Shown one piece after another: positions 1-8,722 of a stretch of DNA of 39,694 bases. Under the pieces are notes generated by a model. The model was not told where the DNA came from, did no database searches, and saw only the letters and a list, made by a program, of their open reading frames with translations. Position numbers and translations under genes: made by a program. Numbering within the stretch: the first letter of the stretch is position 1; the number at the start of each line of letters is the position of its first letter. This stretch comes from an uncultured bacterium. GTDB taxonomy: Bacteria > Verrucomicrobiota > Lentisphaeria > Victivallales > UBA1829. Where the stretch lies: positions 1-39,694 of the forward strand of contig CASERY010000086.1 in the NCBI GenBank assembly GCA_949290385.1. Direction: 5' to 3'.

Positions 1-488
1 CCGCCGGAGAAATCTCCCATGGGTTTGGCAAGATCGGATTCCTGGAACCCGAGTCCGGCAAGAGCCGCGGCAGCGCGGTGTTCAATATCATAGCCGCCGA
101 GATGTTCAAAAATGCTCTGAAGATGCCCAAGCTCTTTCAAAGCGGATTCACAGGAAGGATTTTCCTGAAGAATCTGCAAGGTTTCATCCATGCGTTTTTG
201 GATGGCCGGCAGTTCTCCTGATGCCTTTTTGACAAAATCCAGAAGCACTTCACTCTCTTTAAAAAAGCTGAGCTGTTGTCGGAGCAGGCCAATGCGGGCT
301 TTTTCTGGAACAACGATTTCCCCATGATCCGGTGAGATGTCCCCTGCAATGAGGGAAAATACCGTTGTCTTGCCGGATCCGTTAGGACCGACAACACCGA
401 TTTTTTCCCCCTTGTTCACCCGCATGGAAGCATGATTGAGAATATCCCGTCCGCCGAGCAGTTTTGAGACGTCGTTGAAATCAATCAT
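1..488 (-). CDS. ABC-F family ATPase, N-terminal part (cut by window edge)
   Basis: About 162 residues from an ATG at 488 run off the left edge. The product starts MIDFNDVSKLLGG and has a clear Walker A, GPNGSGKTT, near residue 38. A Q-loop-like GLLRQQLSF follows, then a helical arm-like insert, and the open end reads GDFSGG, the start of the ABC signature. No transmembrane segment is visible. This is the layout of soluble ABC-F proteins (EttA/Uup/YdiF type), which act on ribosomes rather than in transport. Which ABC-F subfamily cannot be told without the second ATPase domain. It lies 112 bases downstream of typA on the same strand, so the two translation-linked genes may share a transcript. 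No in-frame UAG in the visible part. Confidence 0.85.
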   Translation of the reverse strand, partial: MIDFNDVSKLLGGRDILNHASMRVNKGEKIGVVGPNGSGKTTVFSLIAGDISPDHGEIVVPEKARIGLLRQQLSFFKESEVLLDFVKKASGELPAIQKRMDETLQILQENPSCESALKELGHLQSIFEHLGGYDIEHRAAAALAGLGFQESDLAKPMGDFSG

Positions 489-600
489 TCTGGAGTCCTT
501 TTACAAGAGTGGCTTTTGGGAGACATAGAAAGGCCGAAGGGAAGCTGGAGGAAAAAGATGCTTCTGAAACAGGAATGGTATCATTCCTGCTGTCAAAGAA

Positions 601-2463
601 TCAGGCTTCTTCCTCAGCTTGCTGCTGTTTCATCATAGCACTGCGCATGCGGCGGCGTTCCAGCGAGGTGAGATACTTTTTGCGGAGACGAACGTTCTGA
701 GGTGTAACTTCCACATATTCATCAGACTGGACATATTCAAGTGCCTCCTCCAGACTCATCTTCTGAGCAGGTGCAATTTTGAGTTTGTCATCAGAGGCTG
801 CAGCACGGATATTGGTCAGGCGCTTTGCTTTCTGAAGATTGACTTCCAGATCGTCACTGGTGCAGTGCTGTCCCACAATCATGCCTTCATAGGTTTGGAC
901 ACCCGGGTCAATAAAGAAGGTTCCAGTCAGCTGGAGTGCATCAATGGCATAGGCTTCTGCACGTCCCTGGCCCATGCTGATAATGACTCCCTGAGAGCGT
1001 CCGGGAATGGGACCTTTAAACGGTTCATAATGGTCGAAACGGTGAGACATGACTGCCTGTCCGGCTGTGGCTGTCATTACTTTTCCACGGAGTCCGATAA
1101 TGCCGCGGGTTGGAATAAAGAATTCCAGAAATTGGCGTGAGCCGTGCTATTCCATTTTGCGCATTTCACCGCGTTTCTGGCCGACAAGTTCAATGACTTT
1201 ACCTGCAGATGAATCCGGCACATCCACAGTGAGTTCTTCAATCGGCTCGTTTTTAACTCCGTCAATTTCTTTCGTAATGACCTGAGGTTTGGAGATTGTC
1301 AGTTCAAAGCCTTCCCGGCGCATGGTTTCAATGAGAATAGCCAGATGAAGAACTCCACGTCCGCTGACTTTAAAACTGTCTCCATTTTCGGTTTCCTCCA
1401 CATGGAGTGCCGGATCGCGCTGCGTTTCCTTGTGTAGTCTTTCACGGATATGACGGCTGGAAATAAATTTTCCCTCCTGTCCGAAGAAGGGGGAATCATT
1501 AACTCTGAAGGTCATGGACAGAGTCGGTTCATCTACAGCAATCGGGGGTAGGGCTTCAGGATGTTCTGCGTCTGCTATGGTGTCTCCAATATCCAGGTTT
1601 TCAATCCCGACCATGGCGCACAGATCTCCGCAGTCTACATGATCAACTTCTTTGCGCCCGATTCCTTCAAAAACGAAAAGCTGTTTAATTTTGACCGGAG
1701 AAGTGGACCCGTCATGCTTGATCTGAACCAGCGGATCGCCGGTTTTGAGTGTGCCGCGATGAACACGGCCAATGCCGATTCTTCCCACAAAGTCATTATA
1801 ATCTAAGGTGGAAACCTGAATCTGTTCCGGTCCTTCCCGCATTTCAGGCGCAGGAATGTATTCAAGGATGGCGTCCATCAAGGGGAGAATGGATTTGGGT
1901 TTATTTTGGATATAATCCTGAAGATTTTCAATTTCTTTGGCATCGCGTGTGGCCCAGCCGTTTTTGCCGGATCCATAGAGAACCGGGAAATCAAGCTGTT
2001 CATCATCGGCATCGAGATCAATGAAGAGATCGAATACTTCGTTGAGGACTTCCTGAGGACGGGCATCAGGTCGGTCAATTTTATTGATGAATACAATTGG
2101 TTTCAAATGAAGCTGAAGTGCCTTTTGCAGGACAAAGCGCGTTTGGGGAAGGGGACCTTCTGCGGAATCCACCAGAAGAAGGACACCGTCTGCCATATTG
2201 AGTACTCGCTCCACCTGGCCTCCGAAATCGCTATGGCCTTGAGTGTCAATGACATTGATTTTTACTCCCTTGTAATTGACACTGATATTTTTGGACAGAA
2301 TGGTGATACCCCGTTCCCGTTCAAGTTCATTGCTGTCCAGAAAGCATTCATGCATTTCCTGGTTGCTTCTGAAGATCTTAGCTTGTTTGATAATTTCATC
2401 GACCAGCGTGGTTTTTCCATGGTCAACGTGCGCGATAATAGCAATATTTCTGATGTTTTGCAT
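601..2463 (-). CDS. typA: Ribosome-associated GTPase TypA/BipA, with one in-frame UAG
   Basis: Translational GTPase of about 620 residues that acts on the 70S ribosome in stress and assembly. The conserved start MQNIRNIAIIAHVDHGKTT holds the G1 motif, followed by DTQGHSDFGG (G3) and FINKIDRP (G4). EF-G-like domains and the TypA C-terminal domain follow. An in-frame TAG at 1147-1149 (codon 439) falls in GEMRKME-UAG-HGSRQFLEF. The same frame continues with FIPTRGIIGLRG, a strongly conserved TypA block, to a TGA at 601, giving normal family length. Without readthrough the C-terminal RNA-binding domain would be lost. ATG 2463 fits the family; ATG 2493 after AGGTG is an alternative, adding ten residues. 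Confidence 0.93.
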
Positions 2464-2651
2464 AGTGGTGTCGGTTTCCGGGGGTTGAATCATTTTCACC
2501 TGTCATTTTTTCAGAGGCTATAATATACCTGCATTTTCTGAAAAATCAAATGGTTCTGCCCGGGTTTCAGATCATTCCAGAAAGACTGTGTTTCTCTATA
2601 AATTCAGTTCAGAAGCATCCATTCTGATAAACGGAAAAGATGAAGACAAAG

Positions 2652-2688
2652 AAGGACGTTCCAAACCATTGCAATCTGGAACATCCTT
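2652..2688 (-). terminator. Hairpin downstream of the lipoprotein gene
   Basis: Arms AAGGACGTTCCA (2652-2663) and TGGAACATCCTT (2677-2688) pair over 12 positions with one mismatch-type pair, around a 13-base loop. On the minus strand the hairpin is followed by CTTTGTCTT, only moderately T-rich. It lies about 115 bases past the lipoprotein stop and before typA, so a weak intrinsic terminator for the upstream operon is likely. The rest of 2494-2804 shows no gene. Confidence 0.45.
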
Positions 2689-2804
2689 TAGGAAACACTG
2701 CATCCAACAGCAGCCGAGTCTGCAGTCAGAGCCGTCTTATAGACTTGGAATATAATTTTCTTCGGGAACCGGAGATATTCCAATTGGATTGGTTCCAGAA
2801 AAAT

Positions 2805-3458
2805 TCAATTGACAGTTGTGGGAGCGGTGGATGATTCTTTTTCCACAGAGTTTTCCTGCTCCAGCAGAAGAGCTTTTTCCGGGGCTTGGCTTCCAATGGA
2901 TTCAGGCGTTTCTGAAACAAAAGTCTGATTTATTGCAGAATCCTCTGTTTTTTCTGCGGAGATATTTTTCAACTGCTGCGCTTTGAGTGAGGCTGCCTGT
3001 TTGTCTGTGGCAGCCTGGACATTTAATGTGAACATGCCGGCATCCGGCCCGAACAAACTCAGGGTTGAGATTTTCCAGGCTCCATTGATATTGAAAAGCG
3101 TGACAGGATATTTGGCAATCAGCTGGTTGCCGGTCTCTGCCTGCACCCAGACGACCGCCTGAGAACCGTAAAATTCCGGCTTGGAAAACGTGAGCTGAAT
3201 GTTTTCGAATGTTTTCTTTTGAATTTCTCTGCCTTTTTCCTGCTGTTCTGCGGACATCTGACTGATCATCATCTGCCAGAACTGGATGGCATCAGGAGTT
3301 GCGCAAAGTGTGAAGGCATCTTCGCTGCCCTGCGAGGTCTTTTCAAAATAAAGCCGGACGACTTCATCCGGAGAGGTTTCCTGAGAGCATGCACCCAGAA
3401 ACAGTGTTGCGGAGAGTACACCCAAAACTGTAAATCTGCTGATTTTCTGCTTTTTCAT
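2805..3458 (-). CDS. Predicted lipoprotein of unknown function
   Basis: A 217-residue protein with a type II signal peptide: KKQK at the N-terminus, a hydrophobic stretch (residues 9-22) and lipobox LGAC with Cys24 as the lipidation site. The mature part starts SQETSPDEVVRLYFEKTSQG. A short helix beginning with DEVV followed by small beta strands resembles the NTF2-like DUF4878 group of lipoproteins, but I cannot assign it firmly. The last 60 residues are low-complexity, rich in Glu, Ser, Thr and Gln, and probably disordered. It ends in TGA and sits 91 bases downstream of holB on the same strand. Function unknown. Confidence 0.8.
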   Translation of the reverse strand: MKKQKISRFTVLGVLSATLFLGACSQETSPDEVVRLYFEKTSQGSEDAFTLCATPDAIQFWQMMISQMSAEQQEKGREIQKKTFENIQLTFSKPEFYGSQAVVWVQAETGNQLIAKYPVTLFNINGAWKISTLSLFGPDAGMFTLNVQAATDKQAASLKAQQLKNISAEKTEDSAINQTFVSETPESIGSQAPEKALLLEQENSVEKESSTAPTTVN

Positions 3459-3549
3459 AGAGCTGGCCTGATTTCCTTTTTTGAATATTTAAAATCGTTT
3501 GTTAAATTCTTGCATTCATTTTATGCGGATGCAGTTTCTTGAAGAAACT

Positions 3550-4614
3550 TTACTTTCGGATGGCTATTGTCAGTACAAAACTTCGGATTGCCAGTTCATC
3601 ATTGACGTTGGTTTTCAACATCTGAACAAGGTTTTCCGCTTCCTGAAGCATTCGGAATGCTTCTCGCTCACGAATCACAGGCCGGGGTTGTGTGTCCAGA
3701 AAAATCTGAATAAGTTCCGGATTCGGAAGAAGCGTTACATCCACTTTGGCGGAGAGCATGGCAATCTGAGCGAACCATGCATGAATCAGGCTGGAATACT
3801 GTTCCCGGAGACGTCTGTATTCGCTGCCGATTTCACCTTCCATGCGTTTTTCTATGAGTTTGATTCCTGAAGATTCGAGATCTGAAGCTGCTTCCATTTT
3901 AGGTGCCCATTTTGCCTTGACGGAATCCTGGGCAATTCTGGAAAGCGATTTGAGAATATCAATAAGATCGCAGGCACAGGATTCAGCTGCAGGCAGATCA
4001 TTTTTGGACTGGAACTGCAAGCGCATCAGAATTTGAGGCAGAATTTCAAAATGAGTAAAGTCATATTCGCAATGATTTTCTGTCAAAGAGATCATCTGGC
4101 AGCGTGAACGTGTTGTAGGAAGCAGGGATGCCGCTCGTCCGCTGGTAAGAATGAACAGGGTTTTTTCCGGCGGTTCCTCCAGCGTTTTCAGAAAGGCATT
4201 CTGGGAGCTTTCATTCATGGTTTCTGCGTCCTGAATGATGCCGATTTTCCAACCGGACTCAGATGTGCTGCTCAGATGAAACTGAGCTTCAAAATGGCGG
4301 AGTGTATCCGGTTCGTCATCCGAGTTGCCGACAGGAATCTGTCGACTTTTGGATACAGGAGCCAGCATATACAGATCCGGATATGTTCCATGCAGAATCT
4401 GACTGCATACGGCACATGTTTCGCACGGCTTTCCATCGGACTCCGGAGTAGGACAGACCGCAAGACAGGCGAGAAGGCGGGGGAACTCTTTTCTATATTC
4501 CTCTTTGGAGGATATGACCAGAAAGGAACTGCCGAGACGGTCTTTCATACGGGCATTTTTCAATGCCTGCATGAGTTCAGGAAAACGTTCTTCAAAGTAG
4601 GCCCAGTTTCGCAC
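3550..4614 (-). CDS. holB: DNA polymerase III delta-prime subunit
   Basis: Clamp-loader subunit of about 354 residues. The sequence shows the zinc-module cysteines (CETCAVC near residue 80), a sensor-like KIGIIQDAETMNESSQNAF, the NAFLKTLEEPP motif typical of delta-prime and tau, and the arginine-finger SRC motif in TTRSRCQ. The start is a GTG at 4614 that overlaps the end of tmk by 23 bases; tmk followed by holB is a common bacterial pair and suggests translational coupling. It ends in TAA. Overall length and motif order match HolB, though the C-terminal third is divergent. Confidence 0.92.
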   Translation of the reverse strand: MRNWAYFEERFPELMQALKNARMKDRLGSSFLVISSKEEYRKEFPRLLACLAVCPTPESDGKPCETCAVCSQILHGTYPDLYMLAPVSKSRQIPVGNSDDEPDTLRHFEAQFHLSSTSESGWKIGIIQDAETMNESSQNAFLKTLEEPPEKTLFILTSGRAASLLPTTRSRCQMISLTENHCEYDFTHFEILPQILMRLQFQSKNDLPAAESCACDLIDILKSLSRIAQDSVKAKWAPKMEAASDLESSGIKLIEKRMEGEIGSEYRRLREQYSSLIHAWFAQIAMLSAKVDVTLLPNPELIQIFLDTQPRPVIREREAFRMLQEAENLVQMLKTNVNDELAIRSFVLTIAIRK

Positions 4615-5248
4615 GGACAGTCTCCCAGATATGCTGATGAACTTCCTCTATACTGCCGGATGCGTCAATAATGACAAAGCGTTCCGCTTCCATGGCGGCA
4701 ATTGCCAGAAATCCGTTTCTGACCTTCTGATGAAACTCCATGGACTCTGAATCAAAACGGTCTTCCTGCATATTTTCAGCATTTCCCGCGCGGAGTCCGG
4801 TTCTGCGGAACCCCGTTTCCGGATCAAGATCCAGCAAAATGGTCAGATCCGGTTTGAGGCCCCGGCAGGAGAAACTGTTAATCTGGCGTACAAAGTCTGC
4901 AGAAAGTCCTCTTGCATATCCCTGATAGACCAAAGTGGAGTCTGTAAAGCGGTCTGAAAGAAGAATTGCTCCTCTTGCAAGGGCGGGGCGGATCAGTTTT
5001 TCCGACATCTGTGAATGGCATACGCCGAAAAGAAGCAGTTCACTTTCCGGAAGAAGATCTTCTTCCCGGTTGCGCTGCTTGAGAATGTCCCGGATCGATT
5101 CAGCAATCACAGTTCCTCCGGGGGAACGGGTCGGAATAATTTCGCGGTTTGTTTCCAGACGCAGGCGGTCGGCAAGTTTCCGGAGCTGGGTTGTTTTGCC
5201 GACGCCTTCTCCGCCTTCCAGTGTGATGAAGCAGCCTCTGTTGTCCAT
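4592..5248 (-). CDS. tmk: Thymidylate kinase
   Basis: Phosphorylates dTMP to dTDP in dTTP synthesis. From ATG 5248 the 218-residue product starts MDNRGCFITLEGGEGVGKTT, holding the P-loop GGEGVGKTT. DRFTDSTLVYQGYARGL is the DR-Y/F..S..YQG signature and LTILLDLDPETG the usual strand and turn. The DRE/DRP-like motif reads TRSPGGT, with Ser where most homologues have Glu (TREPGGT), a small oddity in an otherwise standard enzyme. The frame stays open upstream to 5362, but that extension lacks family similarity. It is the first gene of tmk-holB, divergent from recD2; the 203-base gap to 5452 presumably holds both promoters. Confidence 0.94.
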   Translation of the reverse strand: MDNRGCFITLEGGEGVGKTTQLRKLADRLRLETNREIIPTRSPGGTVIAESIRDILKQRNREEDLLPESELLLFGVCHSQMSEKLIRPALARGAILLSDRFTDSTLVYQGYARGLSADFVRQINSFSCRGLKPDLTILLDLDPETGFRRTGLRAGNAENMQEDRFDSESMEFHQKVRNGFLAIAAMEAERFVIIDASGSIEEVHQHIWETVRAKLGLL

Positions 5249-5451
5249 AAAAATCCGTATATTTTGCTGTAAATTATTTGGAATTCCGTTTGCGTACGGA
5301 GGGAATCCAATGTAAATTGAAATCAAACTCTGTAAGGTATTTCCTATTGGTGAAAAAGTCAAACATTTTATGGCAAAGTTTGCGGGAGAAGCTGGAAAAA
5401 GGTCTGGCGAATGTTTCCCGCAGTTCCCTGCCGGACTGCGTATGATGCGTT

Positions 5452-7701
5452 ATGATTGAAGATTTTACATTGAGCAGCGGGGATTTTCCTCAGGGTTCTT
5501 CTGAATCTGGAGCCGATGAGGAATCTTCCGTGGCTTGTCATGAAATCCGCGGGGAAGTTGAAAAGGTTCTCTATACCAGTGCTGACGAGACTTACAGTGT
5601 AATCCGGGTTCGTGATTTCCAGGGAAAGGATCATAGTGTCGTCGGCAGTCTTCCCGGTGTTTGCGAGGGGGAAATAATCGAGGTCCGTGGAAAATGGGAA
5701 ATGCACCGGGAGCATGGACGTCAGTTCCGTGCAGAATCCTGCCGCTTTTCTTTACCCGCTACAGAACAGGGGATCATCCGCTATCTTTCTTCCGGCATTA
5801 TTCCGGGAGTTGGAGAGAAATATGCCCGTGCCATTGTCCATACATTTGGTCTGGAAACTCTTTCGGTGCTGGATAACGCCACACCCAGACTCAAAGAGGT
5901 ACCGGGACTTGGACGAAAAAGAATTGCCGGGATAAAAAAAGCATGGAAAGAAAATTCCGGAAAGCGTAATCTTCAGATTTTTATGCAGGGACTGGGGATT
6001 TCACCCGCTTTTTTCAACCGTATTTACAGCGTTTATGGAGACAGATGTGCTGAAGTGGTCCGGAAAAATCCGTATCAGCTTTGTTTTGATGTCCGTGGAA
6101 TCGGATTCCTGATGGCTGACCGGATTGCCGGAAATCTGGGAATTGCAAAAAATGATCCTCAGCGTCTGATTTTCGGGGTCAAACACAGTCTGGAGCAGGC
6201 GAAAACCGCCGGCCACGTCTGTATGCCTCGGGATGCGTTTGCGGATCAGGCGGCTGCCATGCTTGGCGTTTCGTTTGAAGAGACAATGGAATCTGTAAAA
6301 GCTGCGGTTCATCAGGGTTTTCTGGCGGAGGGGAAGGCTCCGGATGGATCTGTCTACCTTTATGAGCCTGGCATGCTGCAAGCGGAAAATGAACTGCCGC
6401 ACCTGATTATGAATCTGTTGAAGAGAGAAAAACATTTCGGACAACTTCTTGCTTCTTCAGGCATGCAGGGCACGGATGCAAAATTCAGCAGAGAACAGCT
6501 GGATGCCATTGAACAGGCTGGCCGAAGTGCAGTAAGCATCCTGACTGGCGGTCCCGGAGTTGGAAAGACGACTGTAGTAGCGGAAATTGTTCGGCGGGCC
6601 AAAAAGGCAAAGCTGCACTTTGTCCTTGCTGCACCTACAGGACGAGCCGCAAAACGAATGCAGGAAGCCACCGGAGAAAACGCTCAGACAATTCACCGTC
6701 TGCTGAAATGGGATCCTGCAAAAGGATGTTTTATTCATGGTGCCGGGAATTTCCTGCATGAACAGCTGTTCATCATAGATGAGGCTTCGATGCTGGACCT
6801 TCCGCTGGCAGATGCTTTTTTCAAAGCAGTTCCACCAGGGGCTTGTGTGATGCTGGTCGGAGATCCGGACCAGCTGCCTTCGGTCGGGCCGGGCAATGTG
6901 CTGAATGATCTGATTGATTCCGGGATTTGTCCTGTTTCGCGCCTGACAAAAATTTTTCGTCAGGGGGAAGGAAGCGGGATTATTCGTGCAGCTCATGCTG
7001 TCAATGGCGGGAGTCTCCCGGATTATTCCGGAAATGCGGCGGGGGATAGAGCGCTTTCAGACTTCTACTGGCTGGAAAAAGAAGATGCGGAGGAGACTGC
7101 GAATTTGATTGAGCGTCTTGTTACGGACCGCATTCCCAGGCGTTTTCATTTGAATCCGATGACGGAAATTCAAGTTCTTTGTCCCATGAACCGCGGTCCT
7201 GCAGGAACCATTGCCCTGAATGAACGTCTTCAGAAGGTGCTGAATCCGGAACAGGAAGAGGTTTTCCGGTATGGAGGGCGCCTTTTTAAAAAAGGGGATA
7301 AAGTTATGCAGATTTCCAATAATTACGATAAGAACGTCTTTAATGGCGATATGGGGCATATTGAATCCATTGATGTTGCCGGTGAAACCTTTACTGTACG
7401 TTTTGACCAGGAACTTATTGCCTATTCTTTTGAAGATTCTGAACAGCTGGTTCTTGCTTATGCTGTCACTGTCCATAAATCCCAGGGCAGTGAATTTCCT
7501 GCTGTGGTGATGCCTCTCCTGGGATCCCATTACAAGATGTTGCAGCGCAATCTGCTGTACACAGGAATGACTCGGGCAAGAAAACTCATGATCCTTGCGG
7601 GATCCCGCAAGGCTGTTTCCATGGCGGTTCGCAATGCGGTCCGGGAGCCACGCTATTCGCTTCTTTACGAAAAATTGAAAGATGCTGCAGAGGAGAAATA
7701 A
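5452..7701 (+). CDS. recD2: RecD2-like ATP-dependent DNA helicase
   Basis: Superfamily 1B 5'-3' helicase of 749 residues, the RecBC-independent RecD2/TraA type. An N-terminal OB-like region is followed by helix-hairpin-helix repeats (EVPGLGRKRIAGIKKAW, near 145-160). Then come Walker A TGGPGVGKTT (about 365-374), motif Ia APTGRAAKRM, Walker B FIIDEASMLD (about 440), motif III VGDPDQLPSVGPG, and the C-terminal VTVHKSQGSEF and YTGMTRAR motifs. No Shine-Dalgarno sequence is obvious before the ATG. It ends in TAA. The GSCFA gene starts 4 bases later, so both are probably one transcript despite unrelated functions. RecD2 helps replication restart and mismatch repair in organisms without RecBCD. 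Confidence 0.93.
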   Translation: MIEDFTLSSGDFPQGSSESGADEESSVACHEIRGEVEKVLYTSADETYSVIRVRDFQGKDHSVVGSLPGVCEGEIIEVRGKWEMHREHGRQFRAESCRFSLPATEQGIIRYLSSGIIPGVGEKYARAIVHTFGLETLSVLDNATPRLKEVPGLGRKRIAGIKKAWKENSGKRNLQIFMQGLGISPAFFNRIYSVYGDRCAEVVRKNPYQLCFDVRGIGFLMADRIAGNLGIAKNDPQRLIFGVKHSLEQAKTAGHVCMPRDAFADQAAAMLGVSFEETMESVKAAVHQGFLAEGKAPDGSVYLYEPGMLQAENELPHLIMNLLKREKHFGQLLASSGMQGTDAKFSREQLDAIEQAGRSAVSILTGGPGVGKTTVVAEIVRRAKKAKLHFVLAAPTGRAAKRMQEATGENAQTIHRLLKWDPAKGCFIHGAGNFLHEQLFIIDEASMLDLPLADAFFKAVPPGACVMLVGDPDQLPSVGPGNVLNDLIDSGICPVSRLTKIFRQGEGSGIIRAAHAVNGGSLPDYSGNAAGDRALSDFYWLEKEDAEETANLIERLVTDRIPRRFHLNPMTEIQVLCPMNRGPAGTIALNERLQKVLNPEQEEVFRYGGRLFKKGDKVMQISNNYDKNVFNGDMGHIESIDVAGETFTVRFDQELIAYSFEDSEQLVLAYAVTVHKSQGSEFPAVVMPLLGSHYKMLQRNLLYTGMTRARKLMILAGSRKAVSMAVRNAVREPRYSLLYEKLKDAAEEK

Positions 7702-7705
7702 TCTG

Positions 7706-8722
7706 ATGAAAGATTTGGTCCACAAAAATCCCTTTCCCTATACTCCTGTCGACTGGTGCTGGCCGCTGGAAAAACTGAAAGGCGGCCGGACGCTGGTTTC
7801 CATAGGTTCGTGTTTTTCAGAATCGGTGGCAGGAAAGCTGCTTTCTTCCGGATTCCGTGGGGCACAGAATCCCAATGGAATCCTCTATAATCCTTATTCC
7901 ATTCAGGATGCGGTGCAGCGTCTGGACATCGGTTATGAACCAAGTGATTTTTTTGAGTTTCAGGGAAAATGGCATTCCTGGGCGCATCACGGGTCGTTTT
8001 CTGCTGAAGACAGAATGGAAGCAGTGGAGAGAGCGGAACGTGCCAGAAAAAATTTTTTCAAATGTTTGAAAAAAGCGGAGCTGTGCATGATTACTTTTTC
8101 CAGTGCGGTTGTTTACAGGCATCTGCCGGAAAAAAGAATTGTGGCCAATTGTCATAAGGTTCCTGGAAATGAATTTACCAGGGAGCTGCTTTCGCATCAA
8201 AGTTGTCTGGCATGCATGACGGCAGTCTGCAGAAAAATCCGGGAGTGGAATAGAGACTGTGCGATTGTGCTGACAGTTTCTCCTGTTTGTCATTATCCCG
8301 GAGACCTCCTGCTGAATTCGAGGAGCAAAGCTCTGTTGCTTGAGAGTGCTTATGAAACAGCGGATAAAGAAGAACGTGTGGTCTACTTTCCTGCTTATGA
8401 AATCATGACTTGTGAGCTGCGTGATTATAGATTTTATGCAGATGACCTTCTGCATCCGTCTGCTTTGGCGGAAAAGATTATTCTGGAGCGTTTCCTGGAC
8501 TGCTGTTTTGAAGAAAATGCACGATTCCAATATGAGGAAGCAGAACGGAAGCTCCGCCAGTCGTGTCATATTCCGTTGAAAGAGAAATTTTCCGGCACGT
8601 CCATGTTCGACAGGGCGGAAAGAGCGAATCCGTTATCCTCCGAATGCCTTTAGCATAGAAATGTTTCGCAGGCTGAGATGGCGATTGAACAGTCTGTACA
8701 AAAAGAACTGGAGACCTGCTGA
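7706..8722 (+). CDS. GSCFA-domain protein, with in-frame UAG near the C-terminus
   Basis: The product (338 residues with the UAG as an amino acid) carries the family-defining SIGSCFSE near residue 32 and the GSCFA pattern of YNPYSIQDA and FSSAVV blocks. These proteins are distant relatives of SGNH/GDSL esterases; no substrate is known. An in-frame TAG at 8651-8653 (codon 316) follows PLSSECL. Beyond it 22 more codons, including the amphipathic SQAEMAIEQSVQKELE, run to a TGA at 8720-8722. That TGA overlaps the asnB start as TGATG, the classic translational-coupling arrangement, which supports the longer reading. Spacing to recD2 is 4 bases. Confidence 0.85.

Noticed and set aside
4276-4671. 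Long frames opposite holB, tmk and other genes.
   Set aside because: They lie antisense to well-identified genes and lack any family features.
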